A stretch of 64,000 bases of DNA from Jeotgalibaca ciconiae. GTDB lineage: Bacteria > Bacillota > Bacilli > Lactobacillales > Aerococcaceae. Under the pieces are notes generated by a model that was given only the letters and a program-made list of their open reading frames with translations, did no database searches and was not told where the DNA came from. Shown here piece after piece: positions 30,486 through 40,167 of this stretch. Both the position numbers and the translations under genes were made by a program. Positions within the stretch are counted from its first letter, which is position 1. Each line of letters begins with the position of its first letter. The stretch is from contig NZ_CP034465.1 of the NCBI RefSeq assembly GCF_003955755.1, forward strand, positions 2,660,001 through 2,724,000, given 5' to 3'.

Positions 30486-30681
30486 TCTATCGATTCCTTT
30501 CAACGTTGAAAATATATGCTTTGTTCATTTTTTCATGAAAAGCCTATTTTGGCAAGTAAATTATTTAATCTTTTTTTCATGTTCTCTCTGGAAGAATTTT
30601 ATATTTCTGTTAGAATGTAATTAAAATAGCATGAAAATACTACTAAAATAATGAATGCCGTTTTGAAAGGAGCGTTTCGAA

Positions 30682-32388
30682 GTGACTAATGATCAACCAA
30701 AGAAAGATATCAGAATTAGAAGTAATGTTTACGACAGCATGGTTAAATCACCAAACCGCGCTATGTTACGAGCAACCGGAATGGGAGACGAGGAGTTTAG
30801 ACAACCGATTGTAGGAGTTATTAGCACTTGGGCGGAAAATACTCCTTGTAATATCCACTTACATGATCTAGGGAAAATTGCGAAGAAAGGAATTACTACT
30901 GCAGGAGGCTGGCCTGTTCAATTTGGCACGATTACTGTTGCAGATGGAATTGCAATGGGTACACCTGGCATGCGTTATTCACTGCCTTCTCGTGATATTA
31001 TCGCTGATTCAGTAGAAGCGGCAGTGGGAGGACACAATTGTGATGCTTTTGTTGCAATTGGCGGTTGTGACAAAAACATGCCGGGATGTATGATTGCTAT
31101 TGCGAATACAGAAATCCCTTCTATTTTCGTATACGGTGGAACCATCGCACCTGGAAAATTGGATGGAAAAGATATTGATCTCGTTTCCGTTTTTGAGGCA
31201 ATTGGAAAATGGAATCACAATGATATGTCAGAAGAAGAAGTACGTAGAATTGAATGCAACGCTTGCCCGGGTCCAGGGGGCTGTGGCGGTATGTATACCG
31301 CTAATACAATGGCTTCGGCAATCGAAGCGATGGGAATGAGCTTACCAGGCTCTTCTTCACACCCGGCAACTACAGAAGCGAAATTACGTGATGTGGAAGA
31401 AGCAGGAGAAGCTGTTTTAAACTTATTGGAAAAGGGAATTTATCCAAAAGACATCATGACCCGAAAAGCATTTGAAAATGCTATCACGGTTGTAATGGCT
31501 TTGGGTGGTTCTACTAATGCCATCCTGCATTTAATGGCAATGGCTCATGCAGCGAACGTCGAACTAACGTTGGATGATTTTAATGATTTCCAGAAGAAAG
31601 TACCGCATTTGGCCGACTTAAAGCCAAGTGGACAATATGTTTTTCAAGATTTGTATGAGGTCGGTGGTGTACCGGCAGTAATGAAGTATCTCTATGAAAA
31701 TGGTTATATCCATGGAGATTGTTTAACTGTTACTGGAAAAACAATTGCAGAAAACTTAGCGGAAGTAGCTTCATTGAAAGAAGGGCAACAAGTTATTATG
31801 CCATTGGAAAATCCAAAACGGAAAGATGGCCCATTAATCGTTCTTCATGGTAACTTAGCTCCAGAGGGTGCAGTAGCAAAAGTATCAGGAGTAAAAGTTC
31901 GTCGTCACGAAGGACCTGCAAAAGTGTTCAATACAGAAGAAGAAGCAATCAATGCTGTATTAGCAGATGAGATTGTAGATGGAGATGTCGTTGTTGTACG
32001 GTACGTAGGTCCAAAAGGCGGCCCCGGGATGCCAGAAATGTTGTCCCTATCCAGTATGATTGTAGGAAAAGGACAAGGCGAAACCGTCGCATTGATTACA
32101 GATGGTCGTTTCTCAGGCGGTACTTACGGTCTTGTTGTAGGACATATTGCTCCAGAAGCACAAGTCGGAGGACCAATCTCCTTATTAGAAACAGGAGATA
32201 CAGTTGTCATCGACCAAGATACAAAAGAACTTACGATGAACGTATCAGATGAAGAACTAACAAACCGTCGCGAGAAAGTTGTTATTCCGCCCCTGCATAC
32301 GCGAGGAGTCCTTGGAAAATACGCTCATATTGTATCGAGCTCTTCGAAAGGCGCGATCACAGATTTCTGGAAAAAAGATGAACAATAA
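30682..32388 (+). CDS. ilvD: Dihydroxy-acid dehydratase
   Basis: 568 residues. It dehydrates 2,3-dihydroxy-isovalerate or -methylvalerate in valine and isoleucine synthesis. Iron-sulfur Cys residues are in [13 protein letters not shown] and [18 protein letters not shown]; other boxes are [15 protein letters not shown] and PEMLSLSSM. The start is GTG with AAAGGAG upstream. It is separated from ilvB by a leader region with its own promoter, so it can be regulated apart from the rest of the pathway. Confidence 0.96.
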   Translation: MTNDQPKKDIRIRSNVYDSMVKSPNRAMLRATGMGDEEFRQPIVGVISTWAENTPCNIHLHDLGKIAKKGITTAGGWPVQFGTITVADGIAMGTPGMRYSLPSRDIIADSVEAAVGGHNCDAFVAIGGCDKNMPGCMIAIANTEIPSIFVYGGTIAPGKLDGKDIDLVSVFEAIGKWNHNDMSEEEVRRIECNACPGPGGCGGMYTANTMASAIEAMGMSLPGSSSHPATTEAKLRDVEEAGEAVLNLLEKGIYPKDIMTRKAFENAITVVMALGGSTNAILHLMAMAHAANVELTLDDFNDFQKKVPHLADLKPSGQYVFQDLYEVGGVPAVMKYLYENGYIHGDCLTVTGKTIAENLAEVASLKEGQQVIMPLENPKRKDGPLIVLHGNLAPEGAVAKVSGVKVRRHEGPAKVFNTEEEAINAVLADEIVDGDVVVVRYVGPKGGPGMPEMLSLSSMIVGKGQGETVALITDGRFSGGTYGLVVGHIAPEAQVGGPISLLETGDTVVIDQDTKELTMNVSDEELTNRREKVVIPPLHTRGVLGKYAHIVSSSSKGAITDFWKKDEQ

Positions 32389-32428
32389 CCCATAGAGTGA
32401 CTTTTTTAAATAAATAAGCAAAAATACA

Positions 32429-32457
32429 TTGACACTTGGGAACAATTGCATTATCAT
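32429..32457 (+). promoter_or_regulatory. Promoter P1 of the ilvB leader
   Basis: Perfect TTGACA (32429-32434), 17-base spacer, TATCAT (32452-32457). It would start transcription upstream of the leader peptide gene and attenuator. Confidence 0.75.
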
Positions 32458-32500
32458 TATATTCACATTAGAAGAAAATTAGATTAAGGGAGCGGTTTTC

Positions 32501-32554
32501 ATGCAGAAATTTAATATGCCAACTCAAAATTTATTAATTAGCGTCATTAGATAG
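32501..32554 (+). CDS. Leader peptide of the ilvB attenuator
   Basis: A 17-codon ORF ending in LLISVIR: six of the last seven residues before the stop are Leu, Ile, Val or the conserved Ser. AAGGGAG sits about 9 bases before the ATG, so translation is credible. Two consecutive Leu, then Ile, Val and Ile codons just before mutually exclusive RNA helices make it a classical branched-chain attenuator leader. A homologous peptide ending IISIIR lies upstream of ilvA. The ORF and repeat are seen directly; stalling is inferred. Confidence 0.8.
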   Translation: MQKFNMPTQNLLISVIR

Positions 32555-32733
32555 TGTTTGTATCTACTCATTTTAGATACAAACACGTGGAACGAAAGTT
32601 TGTATCTATGAGGTGCTAATTAGTTTTTGACGCCTGTATAGATGATAAAATCTAATCAGGTGAGCTTCCTTTTCTAAGTGAACATTTTTAAAGGCCTAAT
32701 TAGATTTTATAATGAATCTAATTAGGCTTTTTT
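32536..32733 (+). promoter_or_regulatory. Ribosome-dependent attenuator of ilvBNC
   Basis: Segment A (32554-32566) pairs with B (32574-32586) over 13 bases; B can instead pair with C (32598-32608) over 11. Leader codons GCGTCA (32541-32546) pair with TGACGC (32628-32633). A hairpin with 3' arm AATCTAATCAGG (32649-32660) can pair 11 of 12 bases with the terminator 5' arm. The terminator is 32694-32706 with 32715-32727, then six Ts. Confidence 0.8.
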
Positions 32734-32749
32734 CTATATTGATTTACTA

Positions 32750-32775
32750 AGTTTTCAGAACTTTTTCAGAAAACA
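32750..32775 (+). promoter_or_regulatory. Two overlapping CodY-like boxes upstream of ilvB
   Basis: Compared with AATTTTCWGAAAATT, 32750-32764 matches 12 of 15 and 32761-32775 matches 11 of 15 with a perfect TTTTCAGAAAA core. They end just before the -35 box of the downstream ilvB promoter, a position suited to repression by the CodY encoded in this window. Confidence 0.65.
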
Positions 32776-32776
32776 C

Positions 32777-32804
32777 TTGAAATGATAGTATTTAAAGTTA
32801 TAAT
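32777..32804 (+). promoter_or_regulatory. Promoter P2 of ilvB, downstream of the attenuator
   Basis: TTGAAA (32777-32782), 16-base spacer, TATAAT (32799-32804). It would bypass the attenuator terminator and abuts the CodY-like boxes. Confidence 0.65.
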
Positions 32805-32876
32805 ACAATCATTAAAATAAAATGAATAAATGATTAAAAAGTAATAACCAAAGATGTGAAACAAGGAGGCTGGAAC

Positions 32877-34610
32877 ATGAGTACAGAAGAAATGCCCAAA
32901 ATAGAACGACAGCGAAATGGAGCAGATTTATTTGTCCAATCACTTATTGAAGCGGATGTAGAAGTCGTTTTTGGATACCCGGGTGGAGCCGTATTACCAA
33001 TCTACGATGCTTTGTACCGTGCAAAACCAAACTTCAAGCATATTATGTGCCGTCACGAACAAGGTTTGATTCATGGAGCAGAAGGATACGCACGTGTGAC
33101 AGGGAAACCCGGAGTGGTTATTGCAACATCTGGTCCAGGAGGAACGAATTTAATTACCGGGATTGCGGATGCAATGATTGACTCACTACCCATTGTTGTT
33201 TTTACAGGACAGGTATCCTCAGCTTTTATTGGATCAGATGCTTTCCAAGAAGCAGATATTATTGGATTGACTACTCCAATTACAAAGCATAATTATCAAG
33301 TGCAGGACGTAAATGACTTGCCAAGAATTATTAAGGAAGCTTTCCATATTGCAACAACAGGCCGAAAAGGACCTGTAGTAATCGATTTACCAAAAAACAT
33401 TGCAGAAGAATTTCTTGAAAAAGATAGCTTTGAAACAGATTTTTATTTACCTGGCTATCAACCAACTATTTATCCAAACCAGTTGCAAATTCAAAGGTTG
33501 CTAAAGGAATTACAAATTTCCAAACGACCGTTGTTGCTTGCTGGAGCAGGAGTAAAGTTTGCGGATGCAAGTAAAGAATTGATTGCTTTTGCAGAGAAGT
33601 ATCAGCTACCAGTTGTAACAACTTTGCAAGGATTAGGCGCATTTCCTGAAACACATAAACAAGCTTTAGGGATGGGCGGCATGCACGGCAGCTATGCAGC
33701 GAATAAAGCGATTCAAGCTTGTGACTTTTTAATTAATATCGGCTCACGTTTTGATGACCGTCTTACTGGCAACCTAGCGAAGTTTGCTCCAAATGCTGTG
33801 ATTGCTCACATTGACGTAGATTCAGCAGAAATTGGCAAGAATATTGAAACCAAGTACCCGATTGTTTCCGATGCAAAAGAAGCTCTTTTGAAACTTTTGG
33901 ATGGTGAAATGGAACAAACGGATATCAGTGAATGGGTTGAATTGACCCAATCGAATAAGAATAATTTCCCATTCTGGTACCAACGCAAAGAAGACTCCGT
34001 GTCTCCACAATGGTTGATTGAAGAAATTTATTACGCAACCAAGGGAGAAGCCGTTGTTGTAACGGATGTAGGACAGCATCAAATGTGGGCCGGTCAATTT
34101 TATAAATACGATCAACCGCATAATTTTGTTACATCCGGAGGGTTAGGTACGATGGGATTTGGACTTCCTGCTGCATTGGGAGCTCAGATTGGTCGGCCAA
34201 ACGAAACAGTCGTGGCTATCCTCGGCGATGGTGGTATCCAAATGACCAGTCAAGAGCTGGCAACCATCAAAGATTACAACTTACCTGTAAAAATCGTAGT
34301 AATCAATAACGAATCACTCGGTATGGTTCGCCAGTGGCAAGAGATTATCTATGAAGAACGGTACTCCGAATCTCTGCTAACAGAAGGAAGAAACCCAGAT
34401 TTTGTAAAATTAGCAGAAAGCTACGGTGTAAAAGGTCTTCGAGTGTCTGATGAATCAAAAGTAAAAGAAATTTTGAAGGAAGCTTTTGACTTCGATGGTC
34501 CTGTGCTGATCGATGCCCGTGTAACACATAAAGAAAAAGTATTTCCAATGGTACCTGCAGGAAAAGGAAACGATGAAATGATAGGAGTGAAACCTCCATG
34601 CGAAGAATAA
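32877..34610 (+). CDS. ilvB: Acetolactate synthase large subunit
   Basis: 577 residues, thiamine-diphosphate enzyme that condenses pyruvate with pyruvate or 2-oxobutyrate. It shows the TPP Glu region [15 protein letters not shown], the FAD/quinone-site region [12 protein letters not shown], and the TPP-binding [32 protein letters not shown] 32877 follows AAGGAGG; an in-frame GTG at 32856 lies upstream of that site. It overlaps ilvN by 13 bases. The presence of FAD-domain spacing and a small-subunit gene marks the anabolic enzyme. Confidence 0.96.
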   Translation: MSTEEMPKIERQRNGADLFVQSLIEADVEVVFGYPGGAVLPIYDALYRAKPNFKHIMCRHEQGLIHGAEGYARVTGKPGVVIATSGPGGTNLITGIADAMIDSLPIVVFTGQVSSAFIGSDAFQEADIIGLTTPITKHNYQVQDVNDLPRIIKEAFHIATTGRKGPVVIDLPKNIAEEFLEKDSFETDFYLPGYQPTIYPNQLQIQRLLKELQISKRPLLLAGAGVKFADASKELIAFAEKYQLPVVTTLQGLGAFPETHKQALGMGGMHGSYAANKAIQACDFLINIGSRFDDRLTGNLAKFAPNAVIAHIDVDSAEIGKNIETKYPIVSDAKEALLKLLDGEMEQTDISEWVELTQSNKNNFPFWYQRKEDSVSPQWLIEEIYYATKGEAVVVTDVGQHQMWAGQFYKYDQPHNFVTSGGLGTMGFGLPAALGAQIGRPNETVVAILGDGGIQMTSQELATIKDYNLPVKIVVINNESLGMVRQWQEIIYEERYSESLLTEGRNPDFVKLAESYGVKGLRVSDESKVKEILKEAFDFDGPVLIDARVTHKEKVFPMVPAGKGNDEMIGVKPPCEE

Positions 34611-35083
34611 TAACCGCAACCGTTAAGGATTCTAGTGGTGTTTTGAATCGGGTGACCGGACTCCTCTCTAAGCGAGGATTCAATATTAATAGTATTACCG
34701 TTGGTGGGACAGAAACAGCGGGTATCTCAAAGATGACCTTTGAAGTGAACATCACCTCTCCCAGCCAATCTGAACAGGTAATCAAACAATTGAATAAACA
34801 GATTGATGTTATTAAAGTAATGGACATTACTGATCAGCAGATTGTTGCTCGGGAACTGGCTCTTATAAAAGTCACGACAACACCTACAACCAGACACGAA
34901 ATATACGGAGTGATTAATCCATTCCGCGCACGTGTACTCGATGTTGCCAAAGATTCTCTTACCATAGAAGTAACAGGTAAGACCGATAAAGTAGATGCAA
35001 TTATTGATCTCTTATCGAGTTATGGAATTAAAGAATTAGCAAGAACAGGCATCACTGCCTTCCCGCGTGGGAAAAATAAATAA
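34598..35083 (+). CDS. ilvN: Acetolactate synthase small (regulatory) subunit
   Basis: 161 residues. The N-terminal ACT domain ([36 protein letters not shown]) binds valine for feedback control. A C-terminal domain follows ([15 protein letters not shown] to FPRGKNK). Its start lies inside the end of ilvB, so translation is coupled and subunit ratio is probably fixed. It sits upstream of ilvC in the same operon. Confidence 0.95.
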   Translation: MRRIITATVKDSSGVLNRVTGLLSKRGFNINSITVGGTETAGISKMTFEVNITSPSQSEQVIKQLNKQIDVIKVMDITDQQIVARELALIKVTTTPTTRHEIYGVINPFRARVLDVAKDSLTIEVTGKTDKVDAIIDLLSSYGIKELARTGITAFPRGKNK

Positions 35084-36139
<1,056 letters not shown>

Positions 36140-36179
36140 TTCTTACTTGGCAGAAGCTACAGCTAAGAAAGGAATCAAA

Positions 36180-36974
36180 ATGGATAAACTAATTTCGTTA
36201 GAGCAAGTATCTTGGACCAGACAAGGACAAGAGATACTCAAAAACATCAATTGGGAAGTGAATCAAGGCGAGCATTGGGCGGTACTTGGTTTGAACGGTT
36301 CTGGTAAAACGTCCATTCTAAATATTGTGACGGGTTACCATTTCCCAACTTCTGGTAATGTCAAGGTGCTTGATACAACCTTTGGAGAAGCAAGCATTCC
36401 AAAAATGCGTGAACGAATCGGTTTTATGAGCAGTTCATTAGAGAAATTTGGTGCTACTTTTAATAAGCAGCCGGTTAAGAATATTGTATTGAGCGGGAAA
36501 TTTTCTTCTGTTGGGGTTTATAGTAATCAGGAAATTTTACCAGAAGACCATGAGCGAGCGGATGAGATATTGAGGAACTTGCGAATCGAGTACTTGAGAG
36601 AAAAGACCTACCGATATTTATCTCAGGGAGAAAAACGTCGGGTATTGATTGGAAGAGCCTTGATGAATCAGCCAGATTTATTAATCATGGACGAACCCTG
36701 TTCAGGACTCGACATTTTATCTCGTGAAGAAGTATTGGATATCATGGATGCTATTACGGTTAACCATTGTCATTTAGTATACGTGACCCATTATATTGAA
36801 GAAATAACAGAAGCGATTACACATGTACTGCTTGTGAAAGACGGAAGTATTGTTGCACAAGGAGAAAAAGAGAAAATTTTAACGGATGATCGATTAAGTG
36901 AGACATACAAGATTCCTGTCAGCGTTCGCTGGGAAGAGAAACGACCATGGATTACTATTAATCGAAAAAAATAG
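36180..36974 (+). CDS. YlmA-like ABC ATP-binding protein
   Basis: 264 residues. Walker A GLNGSGKTS, signature LSQGEKRRVLIGRALM, Walker B LLIMDEPCSGLD, switch His in YVTHYIEEITEAITH. It resembles the stand-alone YlmA ATPases. No permease gene is adjacent, so its partner is unknown; it lies between ilvC and the ilvA leader on the same strand, which suggests co-regulation with branched-chain synthesis. AAAGGAA upstream supports ATG 36180 over TTG 36147. Confidence 0.85.
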   Translation: MDKLISLEQVSWTRQGQEILKNINWEVNQGEHWAVLGLNGSGKTSILNIVTGYHFPTSGNVKVLDTTFGEASIPKMRERIGFMSSSLEKFGATFNKQPVKNIVLSGKFSSVGVYSNQEILPEDHERADEILRNLRIEYLREKTYRYLSQGEKRRVLIGRALMNQPDLLIMDEPCSGLDILSREEVLDIMDAITVNHCHLVYVTHYIEEITEAITHVLLVKDGSIVAQGEKEKILTDDRLSETYKIPVSVRWEEKRPWITINRKK

Positions 36975-36990
36975 AAGTGAGGAAATTAAA

Positions 36991-37050
36991 ATGAAAAAGC
37001 AACTCTTAACAACAACTCAAACAGTAAATATTATTAGCATAATTAGATAG
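36991..37050 (+). CDS. Leader peptide of the ilvA attenuator
   Basis: A 19-codon ORF, MKKQLLTTTQTVNIISIIR, with GAGGAAA about 8 bases upstream. It contains four Ile codons in the last six residues plus Thr, Leu and Val, fitting control by isoleucine supply. The codon block ATT-AGC-x-ATT-AGA-TAG is shared exactly with the ilvB leader peptide apart from the third codon, showing common descent. Confidence 0.8.
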   Translation: MKKQLLTTTQTVNIISIIR

Positions 37051-37226
37051 TGTTTGTGTCTGAACGTTAGATACAAACACGTTAAAACGAAAGTTTGTAT
37101 CTATGAGGTGCTAATCATTGTTATGCCCAAGTAGATGCTGAAATCTAATTGGGTATGCTCGCTTATTTTGTGAACAGCTAAAAAGGCCTATTTAGATTTT
37201 GTACAGAATCTAAATAGGTCTTTTTT
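37031..37226 (+). promoter_or_regulatory. Ribosome-dependent attenuator of ilvA
   Basis: Same layout as at ilvB: A (37050-37061) with B (37069-37080), or B with C (37093-37103). Leader codons GCATAA (37037-37042) pair with TTATGC (37121-37126). Antiterminator strand AAATCTAATTGGG (37141-37153) can pair with the terminator 5' arm. The terminator is CCTATTTAGATT (37187-37198) with AATCTAAATAGG (37207-37218), then TC and six Ts. A 30-base block (37086-37115) is identical to the ilvB copy. Confidence 0.8.
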
Positions 37227-37252
37227 ATAAAGTAAGGTTTTATGATAGAGTA

Positions 37253-37451
37253 GGATATTAGGAGTTCAGCCATCAATGTCTAGCTCCCAAGTCCTGGCCT
37301 ACTGAAAAAAAGATAAATTTGCCCCATTGCGCGCTTCGCTGCTCGCTAACGCATATCATTCGACTAACCCGCTGAAGCGTGAAGTCTCCTGACAATTCAG
37401 GGTCAAATTTCCTATTTTTTCATAGGCCAAGGCGGACTTGTTCGCTTTTCT
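37253..37451. repeat. Dispersed intergenic repeat, long copy
   Basis: Shares about 140 bases with 60474-60622 but carries about 50 extra bases in the loop. The left arm (AAGTCC-TGGCCTA, TGAAAAAA, AAATTTG) pairs with the right arm (CAAATTT, TTTTTTCA, TAGGCCA-AGGCGGACTT), so it is a long imperfect stem-loop. It lies between the ilvA attenuator and the ilvA start codon, so it should be transcribed in the ilvA leader. Confidence 0.8.
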
Positions 37452-37482
37452 AATATTTTTGAAAAAAAGGAGAAGTCATCAT

Positions 37483-38505
37483 ATGGAAAATCAATTAACA
37501 TTAGAGATGGTTCAAGATGCATGGGATTATCTAAAAAAAGAATATGTCACCCATAACACACCGATGGTTACTTCATCTATGACTGATGATCGAGTCGATC
37601 GACACGTGTACTTTAAGATGGAAAATCAACAAAAGACAGGATCGTTCAAGCTAAGAGGCGCCAGCTATAAAATTCATATGTTGTCCCAAGAAGAGTTGGA
37701 TCGAGGAGTAATCAGTTCAAGTGCTGGAAACCATGCTCAAGGCGTTGCAATGGCAGCTTACCGTTTGGGCGTGCGAGCATCTATCTTTATGCCAAAAACG
37801 ACTCCAGAAGCCAAAATTAACGCTGCAACGGGATATGGCGCTGAAGTTGTGTTAGTAGGAGATAGTTACCAAGAAGCAGGAGACGCTGCTCAAAAATACT
37901 ATGAAGAGAATGATGTTACTTATGTGCATCCATACGATGATTATTACATCATGGCTGGCCAAGGAACAATCGCCTTAGAAATGTTAGAACAAGAGCCCGA
38001 TCTAGATATCATTATTTGCCCTGTTGGAGGCGGCGGTTTAATCAGTGGCGTATCACTGGCAGCTAAATCCATTAAACCAGATATTAAAGTGATTGGAGTA
38101 GAAGCTGCAGAAGCTGCGTCCATGCATCATGCTTTCAAAACAGGAGAAATTAAACGGCTAGAAACGGTTGATACAATCGCAGAAGGGATTGCGGTTAAAG
38201 AACCAGGAGAAAAGACCTATGCAGTCGTCAAGGAATACGTGGATGATATTGTTACCGTGACAGAAGAAGAGATTGCCGATGCTATTTTATGGATGCTGGA
38301 ACGGAACAAAACATTAGTGGAAGGCGCAGGAGCTGCTTCATTAGCAGCCTTATTAGCACATAATGATACATTGCCAAAAGGAGCAAAAGTTGGTTTAATT
38401 GTATCAGGTGGTAACATCGACTTAGGTTCCATGCCAATGATTCAAGGGGTTGCTCGTGGATTGAAGAAGGCTGTTCAAGTAAAGAGTCGTTCAAGTGAAG
38501 CATAA
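37483..38505 (+). CDS. ilvA: Threonine ammonia-lyase, short form without ACT domain
   Basis: 340 residues. It deaminates threonine to 2-oxobutyrate, the entry to isoleucine. The PLP Lys is in KTGSFKLRGA; the phosphate loop is GGGGLISG, and SSAGNHAQGVA is present. Biosynthetic IlvA of many bacteria has a C-terminal ACT-like regulatory region that is absent here, as in TdcB-type enzymes. Position after an Ile-rich attenuator argues for a biosynthetic role. ATG 37483 follows AAAGGAGAAG. ridA follows by 26 bases. Confidence 0.93.
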   Translation: MENQLTLEMVQDAWDYLKKEYVTHNTPMVTSSMTDDRVDRHVYFKMENQQKTGSFKLRGASYKIHMLSQEELDRGVISSSAGNHAQGVAMAAYRLGVRASIFMPKTTPEAKINAATGYGAEVVLVGDSYQEAGDAAQKYYEENDVTYVHPYDDYYIMAGQGTIALEMLEQEPDLDIIICPVGGGGLISGVSLAAKSIKPDIKVIGVEAAEAASMHHAFKTGEIKRLETVDTIAEGIAVKEPGEKTYAVVKEYVDDIVTVTEEEIADAILWMLERNKTLVEGAGAASLAALLAHNDTLPKGAKVGLIVSGGNIDLGSMPMIQGVARGLKKAVQVKSRSSEA

Positions 38506-38531
38506 AAAATTTATAAGAGGAGTTTTGTAAG

Positions 38532-38909
38532 ATGTATAAATTAGAAGCAAAAGATGCACCGGATGCATTAGGTCCATACTCACAAGCAATTGTTACAGGA
38601 GACCTCGTATTTTTATCGGGACAATTGGGAATGAATAAAGAAAAAGGCGCATTGGAAGAGGGCGTGGAAGCTCAAACAAAACAAGCATTTAAAAATATTG
38701 GTGCAGTTTTGGCAGAGGAAAAGCTAACGTTGGATAATGTTGTGAAAGTCACTGTATTATTAAGTGATATTAATGATTTTGCGAAAGTAAACGAAGTATA
38801 TGCCACACAGTTCAATGAACCTTATCCAGCAAGAAGCGCCTTTGCGGTTAAAGATATTCCTGCAGGTGGACTTGTGGAGATTGAAGTCATTGCGAGTAAA
38901 TCGAAATAA
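38532..38909 (+). CDS. ridA: RidA family reactive enamine/imine deaminase
   Basis: 125 residues of the YjgF/YER057c/UK114 family. It shows SQAIVTGDLVFLSGQLG, the substrate Arg in YPARSAFAVKDIP and the late Glu in GGLVEIEVIA. It hydrolyses the enamine/imine made by PLP dehydratases, and here directly follows ilvA, whose product is such an intermediate; the pairing makes clear functional sense. AAGAGGAG lies before the ATG. Confidence 0.96.
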   Translation: MYKLEAKDAPDALGPYSQAIVTGDLVFLSGQLGMNKEKGALEEGVEAQTKQAFKNIGAVLAEEKLTLDNVVKVTVLLSDINDFAKVNEVYATQFNEPYPARSAFAVKDIPAGGLVEIEVIASKSK

Positions 38910-38938
38910 GAATCATTAAAAAAACTCAAATTTAACAA

Positions 38939-38975
38939 AACCAGCGTTTTATTCAGTTATAAAACGCTGGTTTTT
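38939..38975. terminator. Terminator after ridA
   Basis: CCAGCGTTTTAT (38941-38952) pairs perfectly with ATAAAACGCTGG (38959-38970), with AAAA before and TTTTT after; usable from both strands. Confidence 0.9.
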
Positions 38976-38977
38976 AT

Positions 38978-39193
38978 TCAGTTTCTTCTACTTTTAATCA
39001 TTCTTATACATGTGACAAGAGTAAGTAGTAGAATACAAATGATTATCACATAGATATACGGTAATGAATTCATATAGTAATCTTTGTTTACGTTTTCCGG
39101 CAGACGTGAATCGTTATCAATTTTGATCATTTTGAAGAAACTAAATGACAGCAGTAAAATAGATGCAATATTTAAAACTTCTAACTTTTTCAT
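38978..39193 (-). CDS. Small two-helix membrane protein, unknown function
   Basis: 71 residues with two hydrophobic helices (about 8-25 and 48-66) separated by a polar loop (KIDNDSRLPENVNKDYYMN), ending in a basic tail. ATG 39193 has AAGGAGAT 6-7 bases upstream, better than GTG 39217. No family recognised. Confidence 0.6.
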   Translation of the reverse strand: MKKLEVLNIASILLLSFSFFKMIKIDNDSRLPENVNKDYYMNSLPYIYVIIICILLLTLVTCIRMIKSRRN

Positions 39194-39217
39194 GCCAACA
39201 TCTCCTTTTATTCTCAC

Positions 39218-39600
39218 TATACCATATAAAAATTAAGTATTTATGAAGCAATGAACTTAAGACGATTCTTTGTTAAATGAGGATGGGGACCTGGAAATAT
39301 CGGCTCTATGATTCTTGATATGGGGGCCTCAGACTGAATAGTTAAATTCTCCATTTGCCTTGATAAACAGTTCTCACCTCCTTGGAACAGATGGCTCTAC
39401 TTTAAAAACAACTTCCCAGAAAAATTAGGAAGTTGTTTTATCAAGATCGATTCGTTGTTCTGCTAATTCAATAATATTAGGGTCATGTGAAGCAGCAATA
39501 ACTTTTTTTCTGAATAATTAAGCCTATTGGTTACCCTTCCAATATATTACAATTAGGGTTATAGTACTTCAATTATAGCACACGATAGGAGGGCATCTTC
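39218..39600. other. Mostly non-coding stretch with a gene relic and hairpin
   Basis: Contains the ABC ATPase relic described at 39425-39510 and a hairpin (AAAACAACTTCC at 39405-39416 with GGAAGTTGTTTT at 39428-39439) that overlaps its end. No intact gene is apparent in the remainder. Confidence 0.5.
39425..39510 (-). pseudogene. C-terminal relic of an ABC transporter ATP-binding protein
   Basis: Read on the minus strand it gives KKVIAASHDPNIIELAEQ and RIDLDK before a stop, the typical switch-His end (THDP-x-x-x-x-x-A) of LolD/MacB-type ATPases. The upstream part is missing, with stop codons before it. It ends in a terminator hairpin, showing it was once a real gene end. Confidence 0.6.
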
Positions 39601-40080
39601 ATGAAAAAAACGGTAGTGGTTTTATTACTGATACTCCTTTTTTCGGGTTTCCGATATACAAAAAATGAGCCAAACAAATTAGAGTTATCACGTTCAGATG
39701 AAAAAGAAATCGAAGAATATATCAATACATTAAACAATCCTGGAATGGGCGGTGAGATGAATAGTGCTTTTGAGTTGTTAGGAAAAAACGATGAAAAGGG
39801 AGAGCTCTATCTTTGGATTGCAAGCCAAGAGTACTTCAGAAAAGATGAAGATCAGCCGCTAGAATCCACTTCAGGAGTAAGCATGCCTCTGTTGCTAAAA
39901 GTTATAAAAGAAGAAGCCTTGGTAATAAAAGGACATAAAGCACCTAGAGAAGGTATCTTTTATAATAAGGACGTAAAAAGAATGTTTCCGAAAGATGTGA
40001 GAGAGAAAATGAGCATTTATGATAGCGAAAACCTCTTTAAAGAATTGGATGAAAGAGCAGCAGAAGAGCAGATTGAGTAA
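39601..40080 (+). CDS. Secreted or membrane-anchored protein, unknown function
   Basis: 159 residues. The basic N-terminus and hydrophobic stretch (MKKTVVVLLLILLFSGF) look like a signal sequence, without a lipobox Cys. The rest is charged and soluble, with KNDEKGELYLWIASQEYFRK and MFPKDVREKMSIYD. GGAGGG is about 8 bases before the ATG. No family recognised. A terminator shared with nth follows. Confidence 0.65.
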   Translation: MKKTVVVLLLILLFSGFRYTKNEPNKLELSRSDEKEIEEYINTLNNPGMGGEMNSAFELLGKNDEKGELYLWIASQEYFRKDEDQPLESTSGVSMPLLLKVIKEEALVIKGHKAPREGIFYNKDVKRMFPKDVREKMSIYDSENLFKELDERAAEEQIE

Positions 40081-40121
40081 TTGTTTTACAGGAGAGTACT
40101 ATTGACGAAATAAATGATCGG

Positions 40122-40162
40122 AAGCCAGAACATCAATTTACGGTTGATGTTCTGGCTTTCTA
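40122..40162. terminator. Terminator between secreted-protein gene and nth
   Basis: AAGCCAGAACATCAA (40122-40136) pairs with TTGATGTTCTGGCTT (40144-40158), followed by Ts; on the minus strand it also follows nth closely. Confidence 0.85.
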
Positions 40163-40167
40163 TATTT

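Noticed and set aside
32389-32876. T-box riboswitch upstream of ilvB
   Set aside because: No T-box antiterminator core (GGTGGNACCGCG-like) or specifier-loop layout; the leader-peptide attenuator explains the structure.
39241-39354. 37-codon minus-strand ORF (MENLTIQSEAPISRI...)
   Set aside because: The AAGGAGGTG site is about 19 bases from the ATG, and the frame has no recognisable features; likely chance or relic.
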